The notes beneath the pieces are model-generated. The model was given only the letters and a program-made list of their open reading frames with translations, did not search any database and was not told where the DNA came from. Shown here in pieces: positions 58,176-64,000 of a stretch of DNA of 64,000 bases. A program made the translations under genes and the position numbers. The stretch spans positions 186,001-250,000 of the forward strand of contig NZ_JACOFU010000005.1 of assembly GCF_014284275.1 (NCBI RefSeq), in the 5' to 3' direction. Source of the DNA: Affinundibacterium amnicola. GTDB lineage: Bacteria; Pseudomonadota; Gammaproteobacteria; Burkholderiales; Burkholderiaceae_D. Position 1 is the first letter of the stretch, and each line of letters begins with the position of its first letter.

Positions 58176-59561
58176 ATGCCAGAGCAAGATGCATTAGCGC
58201 GCCAATTCCCGGCGGGATTTGTGTGGGGTGTAGCGACTAGCGCTTATCAGATCGAAGGGGCAGCCAATGAAGGTGGCAGAGCGCCATCGATTTGGGATAC
58301 TTTTAGCCACACACCCGGAAAAATTCTCGATCAGAGCAATGGTGATGTCGCCTGCGATCATTATCATCGCTATGCCGAAGACGTCGAGCACATCGCCAAT
58401 TTGGGGCTGGATGCGTATCGCTTTTCTGTATCATGGTCACGCGTTCAACCCGATGGGTGCGGTGCGTGGAATGAAGAGGGTATGGATTTCTATGCCCGAC
58501 TGATAGCAGCATTAGCGCAAAAGAATATTCGCGCACACATGACTTTGTATCACTGGGATTTGCCACAAGCTTTGCAAGAGCAGGGTGGATGGCTCAATCG
58601 TGATACTGCCGTTCATTTCGCCCGTTATGCGCAAGAAATGGCAGCACGTTTTGGTGACCAATTAGCCAGTATTGCTACCCATAATGAACCATGGTGTACC
58701 GCCAATTTGGGTTATGGCAATGGCCAATTCGCTCCCGGCGTCGTCGATCCTGTCGCCGCTTTGCAAGTATCACATCATCTCTTGTTGTCGCATGGTTTAG
58801 CGATACAGGCAATGCGTCAGCAAAACAAAAGTGCCAAGTTAGGGATCGTGTTGAATCAGTGGACAGCCGATCCAGCGACCGATAGTGAGGAAGACCGCGC
58901 CGCCGCTGCATGGGAATACGCACGCTCAGTACAGTGGTTCATGGATCCGATTTTCCGAGGACATTATCCAGCGCTCGCGCTTGCCAAAATCGATCGCAGC
59001 CGCTTTATCGTCGCCCCAGAAGATATGCAAGCGATTCAACAACCACTTGATTTCTTAGGTATCAATTACTACTTCCGCGCTTACGTCAGCACCGAAACGC
59101 CGCCTCGTATGCCAGAAGCGAAACTTGGCCTGACAGATATGGGTTGGGAAATCTATCCTGAAGGACTGAGCCGTCTTTTGATCGGCATACACCAGGAATA
59201 TAAAGATCTGGGCTTGCCACCGATCTACATCACAGAAAACGGCATGGCGGTTGCGGATCAATTAGAAGGCGACCAAATCCACGACAGCCCACGCATTGAC
59301 TACATGCAACGCCACTTTCAAGAAGTCGCCAAAGCGATCGCCGCTGGAGTCGATATTCAAGGATTTTTCTACTGGAGCCTGCTGGATAATTTTGAGTGGA
59401 ATTCTGGTTACTTACGCCGCTTCGGTTTAATTTATGTCGATTACGTCAGTCAGCGCCGAATCTGGAAAGACAGTGCGATCTGGTTAAAAAGTTTCGTGCA
59501 ACAATTTCAAAACTGGACATCGACCATCAACAACAAATCAGCGAGTCGTGAGCATACTTAA
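58176..59561 (+). CDS. GH1 beta-glucosidase, copy 2
   Basis: A 461-residue cytoplasmic GH1 distinct from copy 1: FVWGVATSAYQIEGAANEGGRAPSIWD at the N-terminus, acid/base Glu in THNEPWC, nucleophile Glu in YITENGMA, and FFYWSLLDNFEWNSGY. ATG 58176 with GAGG at 58164-58167 is preferred; an in-frame ATG at 58155 lies 3 bp after the MFS stop. Confidence 0.92.
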   Translation: MPEQDALARQFPAGFVWGVATSAYQIEGAANEGGRAPSIWDTFSHTPGKILDQSNGDVACDHYHRYAEDVEHIANLGLDAYRFSVSWSRVQPDGCGAWNEEGMDFYARLIAALAQKNIRAHMTLYHWDLPQALQEQGGWLNRDTAVHFARYAQEMAARFGDQLASIATHNEPWCTANLGYGNGQFAPGVVDPVAALQVSHHLLLSHGLAIQAMRQQNKSAKLGIVLNQWTADPATDSEEDRAAAAWEYARSVQWFMDPIFRGHYPALALAKIDRSRFIVAPEDMQAIQQPLDFLGINYYFRAYVSTETPPRMPEAKLGLTDMGWEIYPEGLSRLLIGIHQEYKDLGLPPIYITENGMAVADQLEGDQIHDSPRIDYMQRHFQEVAKAIAAGVDIQGFFYWSLLDNFEWNSGYLRRFGLIYVDYVSQRRIWKDSAIWLKSFVQQFQNWTSTINNKSASREHT

Positions 59562-59589
59562 TCAAACCTAGCCGATTGGAGAAAATCGT

Positions 59590-61488
59590 ATGTGGCAACG
59601 TATCTTGATCGTGGTAAGCCTTGCAGTAATAGCGGTAACAGTTGTAACTGCAGTATCCGCCTCTGCAGCGCAAGCACCGCAGGTTTCCATTATCCCTTTG
59701 CCACATTCGCTACAAGCAGAAAAAGGCAGCTTCACTTTCAACGCGCGCACCACGATTTATGCGGCAGATACGGCGGGCTTGCGTAATGCGGCAATTTTGC
59801 AGCAAGCGCTCCTGCAAACGCAAGGAAGACAATTGCTGGTGAAGTCAGGCAGCCCAAGCCCACGTCAGAACAATGTCATTCTCTTTTCTGCCGTTGAGCA
59901 AGCAGCATCCACCGAAACCGCTCAAAAAGAAGCCTATCAGCTAGCAATTCGTCGTGATCGCATCGTGATCCGAGGCAGCGCCACAGGTCAGTTTTACGCC
60001 ATACAAAGTCTGCTGCAAATGTTACCGATTGCAGCAGCAAGAACAAAAAACACAAAACACACAACAACAAGCTTAAGCCTACCCGCACTGACGATACAAG
60101 ATCAACCGCGTTTTGCTTGGCGTGGCTTACATTTAGATGTTGGCCGACATATGTATAGCGTCGACTTTATTAAGTCTCTACTTGATCAAATGGCGATCTA
60201 CAAAATGAATACCTTTCATTGGCATCTGACCGAAGATCAAGGCTGGCGCATCGAGATCAAAAAATATCCGAAGCTGACGCAAATCGGTGGATATCGCAAA
60301 GAGACCATCAAAGATCGCAACTTCGATCCCTATATCGGTGATGGTAAACCTTATGGTGGTTTTTATACCCAAGAGCAAATCAAAGATGTGGTTGCGTATG
60401 CCCAAGCAAAGCACATCGACATGGTGCCCGAAATTGAATTACCAGGCCATTCTTTAGCGGCATTGGCCGCTTATCCCGAATTGGCTTGTACACCAGGCCC
60501 CTTTGAAGTTGGAACTGTTTGGGGCATCATTGATGACATTCTTTGCCCAAGTGAGACCACATTCGAATTTTTGAATAATGTACTCAGCGAAGTAATAGAC
60601 TTATTTCCAGGCCAATACATTCATATCGGCGGCGACGAAGCACCGAAAACACGCTGGAAAGCGAGCCCACTAGCGCAAGCGGTGATGCAACGTGAAGGCT
60701 TAAAAAACGAAGAAGAGTTGCAAAGTTATTTCATACGCCGAGTCGGTCAATTCATCCAAAGCAAGGGCAAGCGCATGATAGGCTGGGATGAGATTTTAGA
60801 AGGAGGCTTAGCACCCAATGCCACCGTCATGTCTTGGCGCGGCGAAGCAGGTGGTATCGCCGCTGCGAAAGAAGGACACGAAGTCATCATGACCCCGACA
60901 GCGTGGTGCTATTTTGATGCGGGACAAGGGCCGAAAGAGCAAGAACTGTGGCAACTCGGTGGTGAAATTCCGATTCAAAAAGTCTATTCTTATGATCCGG
61001 TTCCCAGTGTGCTTAGTCCATCGCAACAACGCTTAATCCGCGGTGTACAAGCCAACGTTTGGACTGAGTATTTGCCGACTCAAGAAAAAGTCGAATACAT
61101 GGTCTTCCCACGATTGCTGGCAATGGCCGAAGTCGCTTGGAGTGCACAAGAACAGCGCCAGTTCGCCCATTTTGAAACGCGATTGGAAGCGCACTACCCG
61201 CGTTTAAGTTCGCACAATATCCGCTACCGCATTCCACGCCCACAGGGCTTAGATCAAGTACAGTGGACAGGTGAACAAGCAAGAATTCAACTGCGCGCCC
61301 CGGTTCGCAATAGTCGCATGTACGTCAGCCTAGACGGTAGCACGCCCGACGACAAGACAGCACCGACGACTCAAACATTGCAATTTTCGGCAAGCCCAAC
61401 GCAGCCAGTTACCGTAAAGGTATTAACAGTATTACCCGATGGCCGTCGCAGTGCGGTACAACAGCTCAGAGTTCCGGCATTGCCCTAA
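59590..61488 (+). CDS. GH20 beta-N-acetylhexosaminidase
   Basis: A 632-residue secreted enzyme: signal peptide ending SASAAQ (about residue 27), an N-terminal GH20b-like domain, then the catalytic barrel with FAWRGLHLDVGRHMY (near residues 175-189), WHLTEDQGWRIEIKKYP, and the catalytic D-E pair in HIGGDEAPKTRW (near 345-356). It removes terminal GlcNAc/GalNAc from glycans or chitin fragments. It closes the GH3-MFS-GH1-GH20 cluster, broadening the likely substrates. Confidence 0.93.
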   Translation: MWQRILIVVSLAVIAVTVVTAVSASAAQAPQVSIIPLPHSLQAEKGSFTFNARTTIYAADTAGLRNAAILQQALLQTQGRQLLVKSGSPSPRQNNVILFSAVEQAASTETAQKEAYQLAIRRDRIVIRGSATGQFYAIQSLLQMLPIAAARTKNTKHTTTSLSLPALTIQDQPRFAWRGLHLDVGRHMYSVDFIKSLLDQMAIYKMNTFHWHLTEDQGWRIEIKKYPKLTQIGGYRKETIKDRNFDPYIGDGKPYGGFYTQEQIKDVVAYAQAKHIDMVPEIELPGHSLAALAAYPELACTPGPFEVGTVWGIIDDILCPSETTFEFLNNVLSEVIDLFPGQYIHIGGDEAPKTRWKASPLAQAVMQREGLKNEEELQSYFIRRVGQFIQSKGKRMIGWDEILEGGLAPNATVMSWRGEAGGIAAAKEGHEVIMTPTAWCYFDAGQGPKEQELWQLGGEIPIQKVYSYDPVPSVLSPSQQRLIRGVQANVWTEYLPTQEKVEYMVFPRLLAMAEVAWSAQEQRQFAHFETRLEAHYPRLSSHNIRYRIPRPQGLDQVQWTGEQARIQLRAPVRNSRMYVSLDGSTPDDKTAPTTQTLQFSASPTQPVTVKVLTVLPDGRRSAVQQLRVPALP

Positions 61489-61583
61489 GCTGTGACGAAG
61501 TAATAGCGAGATGATGTCATGTGCTAGTACCACTTAAGAAAGTACTTTCACAAGATGCGTAGTTCAGATTGCAAAATTTAGGT

Positions 61584-61601
61584 CTCGGTATTTTTACCGA
61601 G
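61584..61601. terminator. Possible bidirectional hairpin between GH20 and the HEPN-like gene
   Basis: CTCGGTA-TTTT-TACCGAG, 7-bp stem between two convergent genes; the flanking T-run is weak. Confidence 0.45.
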
Positions 61602-61628
61602 CACCCAGCCCAAAGAAAAACATAGCTG

Positions 61629-62861
61629 TTAACGTTGGCGTTCCTCTTGATCGGTGGAGCAGGAGTCGTCTGCGGACTGCGCAACGGTTGTGTTCTTGCC
61701 CTCAAAGACTGGCCTGGAATCGATTAGGTGGTCAGGAAATAGAACTCCAAAACGACCGTCCTTAATGTTTGTTGCGAGGTCGCGCTTTCTGAGCACAGCC
61801 TGCATAAACTCTCTCTGGTTTTGTTTCAAGCAACTTAACACATAAGCTACAAAGTTCTCTACAGTTTGAATCTCTTGGTCAAGCTGTCCGATCCCTACCG
61901 AATTCCCCTCGACAGCAAGAGTGCGATCCCAAAGTGATCTGTACTCTTTAAAAACTGGAACTTTGCCCAAAAAGTAGACCTCATTAAATTTCTGTTTTTC
62001 AGGTACGACATTGCCGTGGAGTAAATCATTGCGTTCGTTAATTAAGCGATGGAAGTTTTTGCAGGCTTCGGTCTTGAAATCAATGGGCTTCTCAAAGCCT
62101 ATACACGATAGGTGTAAACCACGGATTCGGACGTCAATTTGTTGTCGATATATGCTTTCCATCAAGCGATTATCCGATTTGACGTCTGGGCGGGCTAGCA
62201 CAAAGATCAGCAGATTGAGGAATGCTTCCGCCCATACTGGTAGCATTGATCTAATTCCAAAGCAAAGCCCGTAGGCTCGACTATGTGATTCAGTAACCGC
62301 CTTCCAAACTTTGGCTTGCTCGATTGCTGAACTTGGCGTATTGAATTCACTTGAGAATGGAGATGAAAGGTCTAGATTCGAGAGTTCGTGACGAAGACTG
62401 TGAATCGTGCGCGTTAGGCGTGCGTATGGGTTTACAAACTCTGTCCAATGTTCCAGTTTCTCTCGAACGGCGGCCATCTTCAGTCCGTGATTCTTAAAAT
62501 CTGCTCGAATCTGATCTATTAGTTCGAGGCGTTCAGAACTAGTGAACTCCAGTTCTCCAATCACAAATAGATCGGTTCTGAAGTTGGTTCCCCAGAATCC
62601 GATAAGTGACTCTCGATGCTTGAGTGTCCAGTCCCAATGGACCAGATTATCAGAGTGATCGTTCCGCAGAAAGTTTTGGATTCCGTTGGGCATGCCAAAC
62701 CGCGCCGAGAAGTAGCAGTATAGATCGATAGGCTTCAGTTCGTTGCGGAGTTCAAGATATGCGCTGGGATGCGCCGTCGACCGTGTTACCTGCGTACGCT
62801 GAATAATTTCCTCAGTCGACGGGCATTCCAAAGATGCGACGAAGTCGGGTGGTAGTGGCAT
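61629..62861 (-). CDS. Unknown protein with a HEPN-like RX4H motif
   Basis: A 410-residue mostly helical protein with no signal peptide. No full-length family recognised. Near residue 278 it has INERNDLLHGNVV, which fits the RX4-6H motif of HEPN ribonucleases (RNDLLH) in a helical context, as in many abortive-infection and toxin genes. Preceding helices (ESIYRQQIDVRIRGLHL) would also suit a HEPN-type domain. It stands alone with a 525-bp gap upstream, and base use is more AT-rich than the GH genes. Function inferred only. Confidence 0.6.
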   Translation of the reverse strand: MPLPPDFVASLECPSTEEIIQRTQVTRSTAHPSAYLELRNELKPIDLYCYFSARFGMPNGIQNFLRNDHSDNLVHWDWTLKHRESLIGFWGTNFRTDLFVIGELEFTSSERLELIDQIRADFKNHGLKMAAVREKLEHWTEFVNPYARLTRTIHSLRHELSNLDLSSPFSSEFNTPSSAIEQAKVWKAVTESHSRAYGLCFGIRSMLPVWAEAFLNLLIFVLARPDVKSDNRLMESIYRQQIDVRIRGLHLSCIGFEKPIDFKTEACKNFHRLINERNDLLHGNVVPEKQKFNEVYFLGKVPVFKEYRSLWDRTLAVEGNSVGIGQLDQEIQTVENFVAYVLSCLKQNQREFMQAVLRKRDLATNIKDGRFGVLFPDHLIDSRPVFEGKNTTVAQSADDSCSTDQEERQR

Positions 62862-63386
62862 GCGAGGTCTAATGTTTAGATGAACGGAACACCGCCACCA
62901 GAATTAAAGAATAGTACGACCATAACAGTGATTTTTTTGATCATCCAGTTGAAGTGTTTTCGCTCTACCGATCATAATGCCTTCTTTTTAGAACTACTAT
63001 CAATGTTATTTCGTGCCGAACTTAAACCAATAGTCACGACTCGCGCTAATGATTCCTGATTGGAACCATAACTCTCCATTATTTCGTCGGTTAATATTAG
63101 TTCAGTTCAACAAAATGTAGCGGTCAAGATGATAGGCGAAAAACTAACTTCTCGCACAGCACTTTTTATGTAACCCCTTGAAAACCCAGGTGAATTGGCG
63201 TTTTGTATTCTATTTTGTGATCTGAAATCGTACTATGTTGAACGTAAAAAACGTCATGAATAATGTTAGCCATTCTAACTTTCCACTGCGCCTAGTCAAG
63301 CAAACGATTTTTGATGAATCACGACTGTTGTTGAACAATCATTTGCGCAAATGAGAAGCGATGCTTATCCAAAAAAGCCCGAATCG
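62862..63386. other. Long gap with one palindrome
   Basis: About 525 bp without a supportable ORF. The only notable feature is the 16-bp perfect palindrome at 63339-63354, TCATTTGCGCAAATGA, possibly an operator for the VOC gene or the unknown gene. Confidence 0.5.
63339..63354. promoter_or_regulatory. 16-bp perfect palindrome
   Basis: TCATTTGCGCAAATGA, 33 bp beyond the stop of the VOC gene on the - strand; its role is unknown. Confidence 0.4.
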
Positions 63387-63755
63387 CTAATCAATGTTTT
63401 GCCCGATGCGCCATAGCACGCCTGACGGATCAATCAGACAAAAATCGCGCATTTTCCAGGCTTGCTTTTCTATCTCTGTCATCTTGACGTCGTACTTTTC
63501 TAGCACACCGCTAGCCTGTATGTGCTGCCACCATGCATCGACATCTTCGACCAGGATGTGCATCATGAAATTGTCTGCAAACGATTCGGCGCAAAAGTCT
63601 TGCAGCAGAAAACTCACATGACCAAGATGAAAGTAGGCGATACCATCGCCGTCGGATGCCATTGTGAAGCCTATATCTTGGTAGAACTGTTTCGAGATAT
63701 TGAAATCTTTCGCTGGCACGAAAGCCTTGATTTCGGTGATGCGCAGATTTTTCAT
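63387..63755 (-). CDS. VOC superfamily protein
   Basis: A 122-residue VOC protein: ITEIKAFVPAKDFNISKQFYQDIGFTM at the start, HLGHVSFLLQDF, and a C-terminal FCLIDPSGVLWRIGQ. The ATG at 63755 gives the natural start; an upstream in-frame ATG at 63887 adds 44 residues without family support. Confidence 0.85.
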   Translation of the reverse strand: MKNLRITEIKAFVPAKDFNISKQFYQDIGFTMASDGDGIAYFHLGHVSFLLQDFCAESFADNFMMHILVEDVDAWWQHIQASGVLEKYDVKMTEIEKQAWKMRDFCLIDPSGVLWRIGQNID

Positions 63756-64000
63756 TGGAGCTTTCTTGATGGCTTGATGATGAAAATAGTTGTTCGCGTT
63801 TGCTTTTTGAATGAGGGAATTTAAAAAAACCGTTAACAAACCTTCTAAAGGCTTCTGCGAAATTCCTTGCGCATTAGAGCGACGCATGAAATCTTAAACT
63901 GAAAGGAGCATTCTAGTCGTCTAGCATCGAGAGTCAAGAAACATGTCGAACAACATCGGTACACAAGCTTGCGGTGATTTGCGAGCGAAGCCACAACCGT

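Noticed and set aside
63943..64000. Start of another gene at the right edge
   Set aside because: An open frame from ATG 63943 runs off the window, but 19 codons without a clear ribosome site are not enough.

Overview
The window reads as a chromosomal segment of a betaproteobacterium, probably Oxalobacteraceae (Undibacterium-like). This is inferred from the order mnmG-rsmG-parA-parB followed by atpIBEFHAGDC, from TonB-dependent carbohydrate uptake, and from codon use; no rRNA or tRNA is present to confirm it. Nearly all genes to about 41 kb lie on the + strand.

Layout. (1) 1-6.1 kb: a TSUP permease, an unknown C-terminally anchored protein, mnmG, rsmG, parA and parB, with four parS-like ParB sites between 0.87 and 4.34 kb. 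This marks an origin-proximal segregation region. (2) 6.2-8.5 kb: one AT-rich restriction-modification fusion gene, apparently a foreign insertion between parB and the atp operon. (3) 8.6-16.3 kb: the complete F1Fo ATP synthase operon, with atpD bracketed by two oppositely oriented copies of a GC-rich composite palindrome. (4) 16.4-17.6 kb: CoA-binding protein and PPK2 kinase, then a non-coding stretch with DnaA-box-like sites. (5) 18.3-24.9 kb: TonB-dependent receptor, flavin-dependent (tryptophan) halogenase homologue, and an M28 peptidase with a cyclophilin-like tail. (6) 25-34.9 kb: assorted metabolic, lipoprotein and unknown genes. (7) 34.9-41.24 kb: a cassette-array-like region in which four directly repeated 152-153 bp attC-like elements, plus one short canonical-looking attC, separate unrelated accessory genes; no integrase is in the window. 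(8) 41.2-61.5 kb: patatin, AlkD, then a large beta-glucan utilisation locus: GH16 with DUF6445, a four-gene sugar ABC transporter, a second halogenase, a truncated GH5, two GH1, GH3, an MFS sugar porter and GH20. (9) 61.6-64 kb: a protein with a HEPN-like RX4H motif, a long gap, and a VOC protein.

How it fits together. The TonB receptor at 18.3 kb, GH16-DUF6445, the ABC operon and the GH3 operon all carry the same 14-bp LacI-family-type palindrome (form TGG-N3-CG-N3-CCA) at their promoters. They therefore look like one regulon: GH16 cuts beta-glucan, the receptor and ABC system import fragments, GH3 and GH1 release glucose, and MFS takes up monosaccharide. The regulator itself is not in the window. 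Two halogenase homologues and a DUF6445 oxygenase-like protein sit in these operons, with substrates unknown.
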